DNA from: ATZT02 sp038145175
GTDB lineage: Bacteria; Actinomycetota; Actinomycetes; S36-B12; UBA5976
Reading direction: 5' to 3'
Assembly (NCBI GenBank): GCA_038145175.1
Contig: JAYQPE010000002.1
Coordinates: 151,827 to 215,826 of the forward strand
DNA: 64,000 nt
Shown: positions 1 to 8,039 of the stretch, piece by piece
Layout: every line of letters begins with the position of its first letter
How positions within the stretch are numbered: position 1 is the first letter of the stretch
Position numbers and translations under genes: made by a program
Notes under the pieces: generated by a model
The model's database searches: none
What the model was told of the DNA's origin: nothing
What the model saw: only the letters and a program-made list of their open reading frames with translations

Positions 1-27
1 GCAAATAAAGCAAGGAGTGCTAAGTAA
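1..27 (+). CDS. rplB: 50S ribosomal protein L2, C-terminal end (partial)
   Basis: Nine codons in frame ending in TAA (encoding A-N-K-A-R-S-A-K), whose last base is the A of the rpsS ATG. In the S10 operon the gene before rpsS is rplB, and a basic tail fits the end of L2. The identity rests on operon order because too little sequence is visible to recognise the protein. The rpsS ribosome binding site (AAGGAG, about 12-17) lies inside this tail, so the two genes are probably translationally coupled. Confidence 0.6.
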   Translation, partial: ANKARSAK

Positions 28-311
28 TGGCTAGAAGTTTGAAAAAAGGTCCATTTGTTGACGCTCACTTGTTGAAAAAAGTGAACGATCAAAATGAAAA
101 GAAAACTAAGAACGTTATTAAATCTTGGTCCCGTCGTTCCATGATTATTCCTGACATGCTTGGTCACACTATTGCTGTGCATGATGGAAAAAAACATATT
201 CCAGTTTTTATTACCGAACAAATGGTTGGACATAAACTTGGCGAATTTGCTCCTACCAGAACTTTTCGTGGACACGTTAAGGGCGATGACAAGAAAGCAA
301 CAAACGAATAA
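27..311 (+). CDS. rpsS: 30S ribosomal protein S19
   Basis: S19 binds 16S rRNA in the head of the small subunit together with S13. The 94-residue product has the family hallmarks: the SLKKGPFVD start, SRRSMIIPDMLG in the middle and KLGEFAPTRTFRGH near the C-terminus, at normal length. The ATG overlaps the upstream stop by one base and is preceded by AAGGAG. It sits between rplB and rplV in the usual S10 order. The short acidic and basic tail after GHV is ordinary for the family. Confidence 0.98.
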   Translation: MARSLKKGPFVDAHLLKKVNDQNEKKTKNVIKSWSRRSMIIPDMLGHTIAVHDGKKHIPVFITEQMVGHKLGEFAPTRTFRGHVKGDDKKATNE

Positions 312-323
312 AGGATTATGACA

Positions 324-866
324 ATGGAATCTAGAGCCTCAGCACGTTTCGTGCGAATCACACCGATGAAAGCTCGTCGTGTGGTTAATTTAATTCGTGG
401 TCTTTCTGCCAGAGAAGCACAAGCAGTCTTAAAATATGCAGAACAAGCAGCAAGTGAAACCGTGGGAAAAGTTTTAAATTCAGCAATGGCAAATGCCAAA
501 AATAATTTAAATGTTGATCCTGCAACTTTGTATGTAGCAGAAGCTTTCGTTGATGAAGGCCCAACCATGAAAAGAATTAGACCTCGTGCGCAAGGAAGAG
601 CGTATCGAATTGATAAAAGAACTTCTCACATAACTTTAATTTTGGAACCACAAGGATCTGCTCCAAGAAGAAAACCTGGCAGACGTCCAAACAAACCAAA
701 AGCACAACAAAAAATTGAAACCAAAACTACTAAAGCAGTTGCAAAAGCAGCTCCTGCAAAAGTAAATGAAAGTGCAGAAGCAGTACAGAAAGCACCAGCA
801 AAGAAAACTGCGAAAAAAGCTGTAGCGAAAAAAACAACCAAGAAAACTGAAGGAGGCAAAAACTAA
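324..866 (+). CDS. rplV: 50S ribosomal protein L22 with long Lys/Ala tail
   Basis: L22 lines the polypeptide exit tunnel. The core (MESRASARFVRITPMKARRV, then KRIRPRAQGRAYRI and a T-S-H-I-T motif) is typical and ends near residue 115. A low-complexity extension of about 65 residues rich in Lys, Ala and Thr follows, as in several Actinobacteria. I prefer the ATG at 324 because AAGGA at 311-315 is then 8 bases upstream. The in-frame ATG at 318 would leave only 2 bases. The stop overlaps the rpsC start (TAATG). Confidence 0.95.
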   Translation: MESRASARFVRITPMKARRVVNLIRGLSAREAQAVLKYAEQAASETVGKVLNSAMANAKNNLNVDPATLYVAEAFVDEGPTMKRIRPRAQGRAYRIDKRTSHITLILEPQGSAPRRKPGRRPNKPKAQQKIETKTTKAVAKAAPAKVNESAEAVQKAPAKKTAKKAVAKKTTKKTEGGKN

Positions 867-1654
867 TGGGTCAAAAAGTTAACCCACATGGCTTCCGTTT
901 GGGATATACCTCTGATTACACCAGTAAATGGTTTGCAGACTCAACCAAAAAAGGTGAAAGATATCAAGACTATATAAAGGAAGATATTTTAATTCGTGAA
1001 AAATTAACAGCCGGCATGGAAAGAGCTGGAATTAGTCATGTTGATATTGAAAGAACTCGTGAAAGAGTAAGAATTGATATTCATACAGCACGTCCTGGAA
1101 TTGTGATTGGTCGTCGTGGACAAGAAGCAGATCGAATCAGAATTGATTTAGAAAAATTAACAGGCAAACAAGTTCAATTAAACATTTTGGAAGTAAAAAA
1201 TCCAGAAGTTAACGCTCAACTTGTTGCTCAAGGTGTTGCAGAACAATTAGCAAGTCGTGTTTCATTTAGACGTGCGATGAGAAAAGGTATGCAAACCGCC
1301 CTTAAAGGTGGAGCAAAAGGAATTAGAGTTCAAGTTTCTGGTCGTCTGGGTGGCGCAGAAATGAGTCGTTCAGAGTTTTATCGTGAAGGAAGAGTTCCAC
1401 TACATACTTTAAGAGCAAACATTGAATTTGGTTTCCATGAAGCTCACACCACATTCGGTCGAATTGGTTGCAAAGTTTGGATTTTCAAAGGTGATGCACC
1501 AGTTACCAAAGCAGAAAAAGAAGCAAAAGCTCAACAAGCAAAACTTCAAGCTCAAGCAGCACAAATTGCTAAGCAAACTAAACCTGCCAGAAAACCTAAG
1601 AAAGAAAAAGCAGAAAAAGAAGTTGCAAGCACTGATTCAGGAAGTGGTGAGTAA
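866..1654 (+). CDS. rpsC: 30S ribosomal protein S3
   Basis: S3 is at the mRNA entry channel of the small subunit. The N-terminus MGQKVNPHGFRLG is diagnostic, and the KH domain shows the GxxG loop as GRRG in RPGIVIGRRGQEAD near residue 90. The C-terminal domain carries SGRLGGAEMSR. After about residue 210 there is a charged, low-complexity Lys/Ala/Gln tail, common in actinobacterial S3. GGAGG lies about 10 bases upstream of the ATG, inside the end of rplV. Length 262 residues. Confidence 0.98.
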   Translation: MGQKVNPHGFRLGYTSDYTSKWFADSTKKGERYQDYIKEDILIREKLTAGMERAGISHVDIERTRERVRIDIHTARPGIVIGRRGQEADRIRIDLEKLTGKQVQLNILEVKNPEVNAQLVAQGVAEQLASRVSFRRAMRKGMQTALKGGAKGIRVQVSGRLGGAEMSRSEFYREGRVPLHTLRANIEFGFHEAHTTFGRIGCKVWIFKGDAPVTKAEKEAKAQQAKLQAQAAQIAKQTKPARKPKKEKAEKEVASTDSGSGE

Positions 1655-1657
1655 TTT

Positions 1658-2077
1658 ATGTTGATTCCAAAAAGAGTTGCGCATAGAAAACAACATCACC
1701 CTAAGCGTGCTGGTAAATCTAAGGGTGCTACAAAAATTGAATTTGGTGATTACGGTTTGCAAGCACTAACAAGTTCATATGTCACAAACCGACAAATTGA
1801 AGCTGCACGTATTGCGATGACCAGACACTTAAAACGTGGTGGAAAAGTTTGGATAAATATTTATCCAGATCGTCCTTTGACAAAAAAACCTGCTGAAACT
1901 CGTATGGGATCTGGTAAAGGATCACCTGAATGGTGGGTAGCAAACGTGAAACCAGGACGTGTGATGTTTGAAGTTACTTTTCCTGATGAAAAAGTTGCTA
2001 GAGAAGCTTTGACTAGAGCAATGCACAAGTTGCCTATGAAATGTCGAATCGTTACTCGTGAAGTGGTGGAGGGATAA
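1658..2077 (+). CDS. rplP: 50S ribosomal protein L16
   Basis: L16 is a late-assembling protein near the peptidyl transferase centre and the A-site tRNA elbow. The 139-residue product begins MLIPKRVAHRKQHH and has IEAARIAMTRHLKRGGKVWI, KPAETRMGSGKGSPEWWVA and a final KLPMKCRIVTRE. These are standard L16 landmarks at normal length. It starts 3 bases after the rpsC stop and is followed 2 bases later by rpmC. Confidence 0.98.
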   Translation: MLIPKRVAHRKQHHPKRAGKSKGATKIEFGDYGLQALTSSYVTNRQIEAARIAMTRHLKRGGKVWINIYPDRPLTKKPAETRMGSGKGSPEWWVANVKPGRVMFEVTFPDEKVAREALTRAMHKLPMKCRIVTREVVEG

Positions 2078-2079
2078 AA

Positions 2080-2313
2080 ATGGCTAAAGCTACTAAAACA
2101 CAAGAGTTTCGTGGTCAATCCAATGAAGATTTGAACAAGAAATTAAAAGAAGCAAAAGAAGAATTATTTAATCTTCGTTTCCAATCAGCTACAGGTCAAT
2201 TGGAAAATCACGGAAGATTAAGAAGTGTAAAAACTGAAATTGCTCGTATTTACACAATTTTGCGTGAAAGAGAATTAGGAATTACCCCAGTTGATACAGA
2301 AGGTGCAGCATGA
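2080..2313 (+). CDS. rpmC: 50S ribosomal protein L29
   Basis: L29 is a two-helix hairpin protein at the tunnel exit, next to L23 and part of the docking site for SRP and trigger factor. The 77-residue sequence contains LKEAKEELFNLRFQSATGQLENHGRLRSVK, summarised here by its ELFNLRFQ and ATGQLEN motifs. A GGAGGG sequence lies just upstream of the ATG. The stop overlaps the rpsQ ATG by four bases (ATGA). Confidence 0.97.
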   Translation: MAKATKTQEFRGQSNEDLNKKLKEAKEELFNLRFQSATGQLENHGRLRSVKTEIARIYTILRERELGITPVDTEGAA

Positions 2314-2576
2314 GTGATTCTGTAAAACGTAATGCGAGAAAAACCATTGAAGGAATTGTGGTTTCAAACAAAATGGATAAAACCATTGTAGTAAAACTTG
2401 AAGAACAATTTACTCATTCACTTTATGGCAAAGTAATTTCTCGTTCAAGAAAATTCAAAGCTCATGATGAAAAAAATGAAGCAGGAATTGGTGATCGTGT
2501 TTTGTTAATGGAAACAAGACCACTATCGGCAACAAAACGTTGGCGCATGGTCAGCATTTTGGAAAAAGCGAAGTAA
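2310..2576 (+). CDS. rpsQ: 30S ribosomal protein S17
   Basis: S17 is an OB-fold protein binding helix 11 of 16S rRNA early in assembly. Landmarks are EGIVVSNKMDKTIVV near residue 15, HSLYGKVISRSRKFKAHDE and the C-terminal RPLSATKRWRMV. Length 88 residues is normal. The start overlaps the rpmC stop, which indicates translational coupling. Confidence 0.97.
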   Translation: MSDSVKRNARKTIEGIVVSNKMDKTIVVKLEEQFTHSLYGKVISRSRKFKAHDEKNEAGIGDRVLLMETRPLSATKRWRMVSILEKAK

Positions 2577-2588
2577 AGGATTAAGTAA

Positions 2589-2957
2589 ATGATTCAATCA
2601 GAGTCACGACTTCGAGTCGCTGATAACACAGGAGCAAAAGAGCTTTTGTGTATTCGAGTACTCGGTGGTTCACAAAGACGTTATGCCAGCATTGGCGATG
2701 TCATTGTGTGCTCCGTTAAAGATGCAATTCCAGGCGGCACCGTTAAAAAAGGTGAAGTTGTTAAAGCAGTAGTAGTAAGAATTGTAAAACAACTAAGACG
2801 TGCGGATGGTTCATATATTCGTTTTGATGAAAACGCTGCAGTTATTTTGAAAGAAGATAACGAACCAAGAGGTACTCGTATTTTTGGACCGGTCGGTCGA
2901 GAATTGCGTGACAAAAAATTTATGAAAATTATTTCTTTAGCGCCGGAGGTTTTATAA
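2589..2957 (+). CDS. rplN: 50S ribosomal protein L14
   Basis: L14 sits at the subunit interface and contacts 16S rRNA through bridge B8. The 122-residue length is the standard size, with MIQSESRLRVADNTGA, a GGSQRRYASIGDVI segment, AVILKEDNEPRGTRIFGPVGREL and a final LAPEVL. A GGATTAAG ribosome binding site precedes the ATG. The gene abuts rplX with no gap. Confidence 0.98.
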   Translation: MIQSESRLRVADNTGAKELLCIRVLGGSQRRYASIGDVIVCSVKDAIPGGTVKKGEVVKAVVVRIVKQLRRADGSYIRFDENAAVILKEDNEPRGTRIFGPVGRELRDKKFMKIISLAPEVL

Positions 2958-3320
2958 ATGGCTTCCATGCATATTAAAAAAGGTGACTTGGTGCAAGTAA
3001 TAAGTGGTAAAGATCGTGGCACCACAGGACGTGTTTTAAAAGTTGATCCAATTCAAGGTTTAGTAACTGTGGAAGGTGTCAACCGAGTTAAGAAGCACAC
3101 CAAAGTTGCCCAAGCAGAACGTGGCGCAACTTCAGGTGGAATTTTGACAGTTGAAGCCCCACTTGATGCCAGCAATGTCATGGTCGTTGATCCAAGTGAT
3201 AACAAACCAACCAGAGTTAAAAGAAGAAGAGACAAAGTTGAAAAGAAAAGATCAGATGGCACAACTTATGTTTCAACCAGATTAGTCAGAGTTTCTGTTC
3301 GCACTGGAAAGGAGCTATAA
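2958..3320 (+). CDS. rplX: 50S ribosomal protein L24
   Basis: L24 initiates large-subunit assembly. It has the KOW motif (GDLVQVISGKDRGTTGRVLKV, here cited by GKDRGTTG) at about residues 9-30 and the VEGVNRVKKH segment. The 120-residue length is slightly longer than the 105 typical of many bacteria because of a basic C-terminal stretch. CGGAGG at 2943-2948 supports the ATG at 2958 over an in-frame ATG at 2967. Confidence 0.97.
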   Translation: MASMHIKKGDLVQVISGKDRGTTGRVLKVDPIQGLVTVEGVNRVKKHTKVAQAERGATSGGILTVEAPLDASNVMVVDPSDNKPTRVKRRRDKVEKKRSDGTTYVSTRLVRVSVRTGKEL

Positions 3321-3321
3321 A

Positions 3322-3888
3322 GTGACTGCTACTCAAACACGTGAAAAACCACGTTTAAAACAAAAGTATTTAACTGATATTGCTCCAGCTTTACAAAAAG
3401 AATTTGGATTCAAAAACGTTAACCAAGTTCCACGTTTAACCAAAATTGTGGTGAACATGGGTGTAGGTGAAGCTGCAAAAGATTCAAAACTTATTGAAGG
3501 TGCAATTAGAGATTTAACTTTAATCACCGGTCAAAAACCATCTGTAGCAAAAGCTAAAAAATCTATTGCAAACTTTAAACTTCGTGAAAACCAACCAATC
3601 GGTGCTCATGTCACAATGCGTGGAGATCGCATGTGGGAATTTTTAGATCGCCTACTAGCAGTTGGTCTTCCTAGAATCAGAGATTTCCGTGGTCTATCTC
3701 CAAAACAATTTGATGGAAATGGAAACTACACATTTGGTTTAACAGAACAATCAGTATTTATTGAAGTTCCGCAAGATTCAATTGATCGCCCTCGTGGAAT
3801 GGATATAACTGTTGTGACTACTGCAACTAACAATGACGAAGGTCGAGCATTACTAAAAATGCTGGGTTTTCCGTTCAAGGAGGCATAA
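3322..3888 (+). CDS. rplE: 50S ribosomal protein L5
   Basis: L5 binds 5S rRNA and contacts the P-site tRNA. Landmarks include VPRLTKIVVNMGVGEA near residue 40, TGQKPSVAKAKKSIANFKLRE and PRIRDFRGL in the middle, and YTFGLTEQSVFIE near the C-terminus. Length 188 is normal. The start codon is GTG, with AAAGGAGC about 8 bases upstream. The neighbours rplX and rpsN are the expected ones for the spc operon. Confidence 0.98.
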   Translation: MTATQTREKPRLKQKYLTDIAPALQKEFGFKNVNQVPRLTKIVVNMGVGEAAKDSKLIEGAIRDLTLITGQKPSVAKAKKSIANFKLRENQPIGAHVTMRGDRMWEFLDRLLAVGLPRIRDFRGLSPKQFDGNGNYTFGLTEQSVFIEVPQDSIDRPRGMDITVVTTATNNDEGRALLKMLGFPFKEA

Positions 3889-3892
3889 CTAA

Positions 3893-4078
3893 ATGGCAAA
3901 GACTTCTATAAAACAAAAACAGCAACGTACTCCAAAATTTAAAGTGCGTGCCTACACACGTTGTGGAGCTTGTGGAAGACAACGTGCAGTTTATAGAAAA
4001 TTCAATTTATGTCGTATTTGTTTTAGAAACAAAGCACATAAAGGTGAACTTCCAGGAATTACCAAAAGCAGTTGGTAG
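3893..4078 (+). CDS. rpsN: 30S ribosomal protein S14, zinc-binding type Z
   Basis: S14 belongs to the 3-prime domain of 16S rRNA in the small-subunit head. At 61 residues it is the short, zinc-containing (C+) form: Cys24, Cys27, Cys40 and Cys43 form the CxxC-x12-CxxC site. The C-terminus LPGITKSSW is characteristic. AAGGAGG precedes the ATG. Many Actinobacteria also hold a zinc-independent paralogue expressed when zinc is scarce. None is present in this window. Confidence 0.98.
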   Translation: MAKTSIKQKQQRTPKFKVRAYTRCGACGRQRAVYRKFNLCRICFRNKAHKGELPGITKSSW

Positions 4079-4141
4079 TAAAAAACTAACGTTGCAGGTC
4101 CTTTAAAAAGGAAACCACAGCGAGAAAGGCTAAAAAAGCCA

Positions 4142-4540
4142 ATGACAATGACAGATCCGATTGCGGACATGTTAGCTCGTTTGCGTAATGCAAACACAGC
4201 TCATCATGATTCTGTAAGCATGCCATTTTCAAAAATTAAGAAAAATATTGCCGAAATTTTAACCAAAGAAGGTTATATAAAAGGTTACAAAGAAGAACCA
4301 GCCAAAGTTGGTCAAGCTCTTGTTTTGGAACTTAAATATGGTCCAAGTAGAGAACGTTCAATTTCTGGTTTGAGAAGAGTATCTCGTCCAGGTTTAAGAG
4401 TTTATGCAAAAAGTGAAAACTTACCTAAAGTTTTAGGTGGTCTGGGTATTGCAATCATTTCAACATCAGGTGGATTGTTAACCGACAAAGAGGCAAATAA
4501 GAAAGGCGTAGGCGGAGAAGTTCTTGCCTATGTTTGGTAA
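4142..4540 (+). CDS. rpsH: 30S ribosomal protein S8
   Basis: S8 is a primary binder of the 16S central domain and, in enterics, a translational repressor of the spc operon. The 132-residue protein begins M-T-M-T-D-P-I-A-D-M-L-A-R-L-R-N and ends with STSGGLLTDKEANKKGVGGEVLAYVW. This is the normal arrangement, with the G-G-E C-terminal motif. The 63-base gap from rpsN is the largest in this operon and holds a small GGCT/AGCC stem just before the start. A second in-frame ATG at 4148 is possible. Confidence 0.97.
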   Translation: MTMTDPIADMLARLRNANTAHHDSVSMPFSKIKKNIAEILTKEGYIKGYKEEPAKVGQALVLELKYGPSRERSISGLRRVSRPGLRVYAKSENLPKVLGGLGIAIISTSGGLLTDKEANKKGVGGEVLAYVW

Positions 4541-4546
4541 CTAAAA

Positions 4547-5086
4547 ATGTCTAGAGTCGGAAAGAAATTAGTAAACGTGCCAAATGGTGTAGAAATTAAT
4601 ATCGCTGGAAAAAAAGTTGATGTTAAAGGACCAAAGGGACAATTAAGTATTGATCTTCCAGAGACTATTTCAATCAAAAAAAATGATGATGGAACATATC
4701 TTTTGGAAAGAGCAAATGATGAAACCAAAAACAAAGCACTTCATGGGCTTGCTCGTTCATTAGTAGCAAACATGGTTAAAGGTGTAACAGATGGTTATTC
4801 AAAAACTTTAGAAATTGTTGGAACTGGTTACAAAGTAACTCCAAAAGGAAATGATTTGGAATTTGCTTTAGGTTATTCTCACCCCGTTTTATTCAAAGCA
4901 CCAGAAGGTATTTCTTTCAAAGTTGAATCACCAACTAAGTTTCATATATTCGGAATAGATAAACAAGCTGTAGGTGAGACTGCTTCCAAGATAAGAAAAC
5001 TTCGTAAGCAAGATCCTTACAAAGGAAAAGGTGTTCGCTTCGATACTGAAGTTATTCGTCGTAAAGCTGGAAAGGCTGGTAAGTAA
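4547..5086 (+). CDS. rplF: 50S ribosomal protein L6
   Basis: L6 is made of two similar domains and lies near the sarcin-ricin loop and the factor-binding site. The 179-residue protein shows MSRVGKKLVNVPNGV at the start, VKGPKGQL near residue 30, GTGYKV near residue 92 and the C-terminal signature QDPYKGKGVRF, at standard length. It follows rpsH after 6 bases and is followed by rplR 2 bases later. Confidence 0.98.
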   Translation: MSRVGKKLVNVPNGVEINIAGKKVDVKGPKGQLSIDLPETISIKKNDDGTYLLERANDETKNKALHGLARSLVANMVKGVTDGYSKTLEIVGTGYKVTPKGNDLEFALGYSHPVLFKAPEGISFKVESPTKFHIFGIDKQAVGETASKIRKLRKQDPYKGKGVRFDTEVIRRKAGKAGK

Positions 5087-5088
5087 TA

Positions 5089-5463
5089 ATGAGTAATTTT
5101 ACTAAGCCAAGTAAGCATTTAAGCAAAAATGCTCAATCCAAGAGACGTCGTCATATCAGAGTTCGTAAAAAAATTTCTGGTACAACTTCTAAACCACGTT
5201 TAGTTGTGACTAGATCTTTAAGAAATGTAACTGTTCAAGTAATTGATGATTTGACAGGTCAAACACTTGCTTTTGCTTCTTCAATTGAAGAAGGTATCAG
5301 TGGCGATAAAACTGCACAAGCAAAACTTGTCGGTAAAAAAGTTGCTGAACGCGCAAGCGCTAAAGGAATTAAAGAAGTAGTTTTTGATCGTGCTGGACGC
5401 AAATTTCACGGTCGAGTAGCTGCACTAGCTGATGGAGCACGAGAAGGAGGGCTGAATTTCTAA
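5089..5463 (+). CDS. rplR: 50S ribosomal protein L18
   Basis: L18 binds 5S rRNA with L5 in the central protuberance. The 124-residue protein has the basic start, RRRHIRVRKKISGT and PRLVVTRSLRNVTVQVIDD, and a C-terminus with VVFDRAGRKFHGRVAALADGAREGGL. All are typical. The stop TAA shares its last base with the rpsE ATG. Confidence 0.98.
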   Translation: MSNFTKPSKHLSKNAQSKRRRHIRVRKKISGTTSKPRLVVTRSLRNVTVQVIDDLTGQTLAFASSIEEGISGDKTAQAKLVGKKVAERASAKGIKEVVFDRAGRKFHGRVAALADGAREGGLNF

Positions 5464-6077
5464 TGGCTGCAAAATTAACAAACCAAAACGGCACAGATGA
5501 ACGCCCAGGTCGTCGTGAACGCAGACAACGTGATGAAGCAGTTAAAGAAAGAGAAAAATCTGCCTTTATCGAAAGAGTAGTTTTCGTAAATCGTGTTGCC
5601 AAAGTAGTAAAAGGTGGACGCCGTTTCGCATTCACTGCACTTGTTGTGGTCGGAGATGGCAATGGCATGGTCGGAGTTGGCTATGGCAAAGCACGTGAAG
5701 TTCCACAAGCAATTCAAAAAGCTGTTGAAGATGCCAAAAAACATTTCTTCAAAGTTCCAAGAGTTCAAGGCACAATTCCACATCCAATTACAGGTGAAGC
5801 AAGTGCTGGAGTTGTCATGTTAAGACCAGCATCAGCAGGTACCGGGGTAATTGCAGGTGGTCCTGTTCGTGCAGTACTTGAAGCTGCAGGAATTCATGAT
5901 GTATTAACAAAATCTTTAGGTTCTGGAAATGCAATCAACGTTGTTCATGCAACAGTTGATGCTTTAAAGAAACTTGAAAGACCAGAACAAGTTGCAGCAA
6001 GACGTGGATTAACAGTTGAACATGTAGTTCCAGCTGCAATTTTGAAAGCTCAAGCTGCAGAAAAAGCAGGTGTTTAA
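5463..6077 (+). CDS. rpsE: 30S ribosomal protein S5
   Basis: S5 acts in decoding fidelity and the helicase activity at the mRNA entrance. The 204-residue protein has an acidic and basic N-terminal extension (RPGRRERRQRDEAVKER) typical of Actinobacteria. The double-stranded RNA-binding-like domain follows (FIERVVFVNRVAKVVKGGRRF, GVGYGKAREVPQAI). The C-terminal domain carries RPASAGTGVIAGGPVRAVLE and KSLGSGNAINVV. The GAAGGAGGG inside the end of rplR is its ribosome binding site. Confidence 0.98.
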   Translation: MAAKLTNQNGTDERPGRRERRQRDEAVKEREKSAFIERVVFVNRVAKVVKGGRRFAFTALVVVGDGNGMVGVGYGKAREVPQAIQKAVEDAKKHFFKVPRVQGTIPHPITGEASAGVVMLRPASAGTGVIAGGPVRAVLEAAGIHDVLTKSLGSGNAINVVHATVDALKKLERPEQVAARRGLTVEHVVPAAILKAQAAEKAGV

Positions 6078-6259
6078 TGTCAAGTATTAAAATTAAACAA
6101 GTTAAGTCTTCAATTGGTGGCACAAAAATTCAACATGACACTTTGAAAACTTTAGGACTTGGAAAAATTGGATCTGAGTCAGTAAAACCTGATCGTCCAG
6201 AATTTCGTGGCATGTTAAGAACAGTTTCACATTTAGTAACTGTTGAGGAGGTTAAGTAA
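6077..6259 (+). CDS. rpmD: 50S ribosomal protein L30
   Basis: L30 is a small peripheral protein of the large subunit. The 60-residue protein has the ferredoxin-like L30 pattern: KIKQVKSSIG at the start, then TLKTLGLGKIG and a final RGMLRTVSHLVTVEEV. The ATG overlaps the rpsE stop by one base (TAATG). It is absent from some bacterial phyla but regular in Actinobacteria. Confidence 0.97.
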   Translation: MSSIKIKQVKSSIGGTKIQHDTLKTLGLGKIGSESVKPDRPEFRGMLRTVSHLVTVEEVK

Positions 6260-6262
6260 AAG

Positions 6263-6703
6263 ATGAGTATCAAAGTTCATCATCTTCGCCCAGCACCAGG
6301 TGCTAAGAAAGATAAAACACGTAAAGGTAGAGGTGAAGCAAGTAAAGGTAAAACTGCAGGTAGAGGAACTAAAGGTTCAGGAGCAAGAAGAAATTATTCT
6401 GCAGCTTTTGAAGGTGGTCAAATGCCTTTGCACATGCGTTTACCAAAACTTCGTGGTTTTACTCCACCTAACAAAATTAAATATCAAGTTGTGAATGTTT
6501 CTGACATTGCCAGACTATTTCCACAAGGTGGGGAAGTAACTCCTGCCAGTTTGGTAAAAGTCGGCGCAATAAGAAAAGGTCAACCAGTAAAAGTACTTGG
6601 TCATGGAGAAATATCTGTGAAAGTTACTGTGGTGGCTGACAAATTCAGTGAATCTGCCTCAAGCAAAATCTCTGCTGCTGGTGGATCGATTAAAGCTCTT
6701 TAG
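6263..6703 (+). CDS. rplO: 50S ribosomal protein L15
   Basis: L15 is an early assembly protein with a long, glycine-rich N-terminal extension that threads through 23S rRNA. Visible landmarks are VHHLRPAPGAKKDKTRKGRG, the KTAGRGTKGSGAR run, FEGGQMPLHMRLPKLRGF and a C-terminus with ISAAGGSI. Length 146 residues is normal. GAGGAGG lies upstream, in the end of rpmD. Confidence 0.98.
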   Translation: MSIKVHHLRPAPGAKKDKTRKGRGEASKGKTAGRGTKGSGARRNYSAAFEGGQMPLHMRLPKLRGFTPPNKIKYQVVNVSDIARLFPQGGEVTPASLVKVGAIRKGQPVKVLGHGEISVKVTVVADKFSESASSKISAAGGSIKAL

Positions 6704-6714
6704 GAGTTTTTAAA

Positions 6715-8034
6715 TTGAACCTTAATTTTGCTTGGTTAACAGATGCTTTTCGCACACCTGATTTACGTCGCAAATTATTGTTCACTTTAGGCATGATTGC
6801 CCTTTATCGACTTGGGGCAACGGTGCCAACTCCTGGTGTTGATTATCCAGCAATTCAACAATGCGTTGAATTAGTTGAAGGTGACACTTTGTATGGAGTT
6901 ATTAATTTATTTTCTGGTGGAGCACTTTTACAGTTAAGTATTTTTGCTCTAGGAATTATGCCCTACATCACAGCATCAATTATTATTCAACTTCTTACTG
7001 TGGTTATTCCAAGATTAGAAATGCTTAAAAAAGAAGGACAATCAGGTCAAGCAATTATTACTCAATACACACGTTATGTGACAATTGCACTTGGTTTATT
7101 GCAAGCAACTTCAATTTTAGCTCTTGCTAGAACTCCGGGACAATTATTAAGAGGTTGTCCAAATGATTTAATTCCAAATGAATCAATTCCTGTAATGCTT
7201 TCAATGGTTTTAACCATGACAGCAGGAACAGCACTTGTGATGTGGTTGGGTGAACTTATCACGCAACGTGGAGTTGGAAACGGAATGTCTTTGTTGATTT
7301 TTTCTTCCATTATTTCTTCTGTCCCATCTCAATTCGCAGCAATCTTGACCATTAATGGCCTATTTATTTTTATAGCAACTGCAGCTGTGGGCATTGTAAT
7401 TATTGCGGGAGTTGTATTTGTGGAACAAGCACAACGAAGAATTCCTGTGCAATACGCCAAAAGAATGGTGGGCAGACAAAGTTACGGTGGAACTTCAACA
7501 TACATTCCATTAAAAGTAAACATGGCGGGAGTAATACCAGTTATTTTTGCATCTTCATTGCTATATATACCTTCATTGTTTGTGCAACTTTCAAATTCGC
7601 AAAGTGCTTGGGCGCAATGGATTTCGAGAAATTTTGCTAACGGAACCGAAGTACCTTATGTAATAACTTACGCAATATTAATTGTATTTTTCGCTTATTT
7701 TTATTCATCAATTACTTTCGATCCAGTTGAAGTTGCAGATAATATGAAAAAATATGGCGGGTTCATTCCAGGTATTCGAGCTGGAAAACCAACCTCAGAT
7801 TATTTGAAATATGTTTTATCAAGATTAATGGCTGCAGGCTCAACTTATTTGACAATAATTGCAGTTATTCCTTTTATCGCTTTTGGAGCCCTTGGGGTAG
7901 GAAATAGATTTTTATTTGGTGGCACAAGTTTATTAATTATGGTTGGAGTTGGATTAGATACTGTAAAACAAATTGAAAGCCAACTACAACAAAGAAGTTA
8001 TGAAGGTTTTACTAAACAAAATCCTACATTGTAA
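6715..8034 (+). CDS. secY: Protein translocase subunit SecY
   Basis: SecY is the channel of the general secretion translocon and pairs with SecE and SecG in the inner membrane. The 439-residue protein has about ten hydrophobic segments. The family signatures GIMPYITASIIIQLL (residues about 80-95) and the cytoplasmic loop RRIPVQYAKRMVG near residue 240 are present, with a C-terminal RSYEGF. The start is TTG, with TAGGAG 8 bases upstream. It directly precedes adk, the conserved secY-adk pair. Confidence 0.98.
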   Translation: MNLNFAWLTDAFRTPDLRRKLLFTLGMIALYRLGATVPTPGVDYPAIQQCVELVEGDTLYGVINLFSGGALLQLSIFALGIMPYITASIIIQLLTVVIPRLEMLKKEGQSGQAIITQYTRYVTIALGLLQATSILALARTPGQLLRGCPNDLIPNESIPVMLSMVLTMTAGTALVMWLGELITQRGVGNGMSLLIFSSIISSVPSQFAAILTINGLFIFIATAAVGIVIIAGVVFVEQAQRRIPVQYAKRMVGRQSYGGTSTYIPLKVNMAGVIPVIFASSLLYIPSLFVQLSNSQSAWAQWISRNFANGTEVPYVITYAILIVFFAYFYSSITFDPVEVADNMKKYGGFIPGIRAGKPTSDYLKYVLSRLMAAGSTYLTIIAVIPFIAFGALGVGNRFLFGGTSLLIMVGVGLDTVKQIESQLQQRSYEGFTKQNPTL

Positions 8035-8039
8035 ATAAC

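Noticed and set aside
164..568. Minus-strand and other overlapping frames within the ribosomal genes
   Set aside because: They are antisense or out of frame with strongly conserved proteins and show no family motifs.
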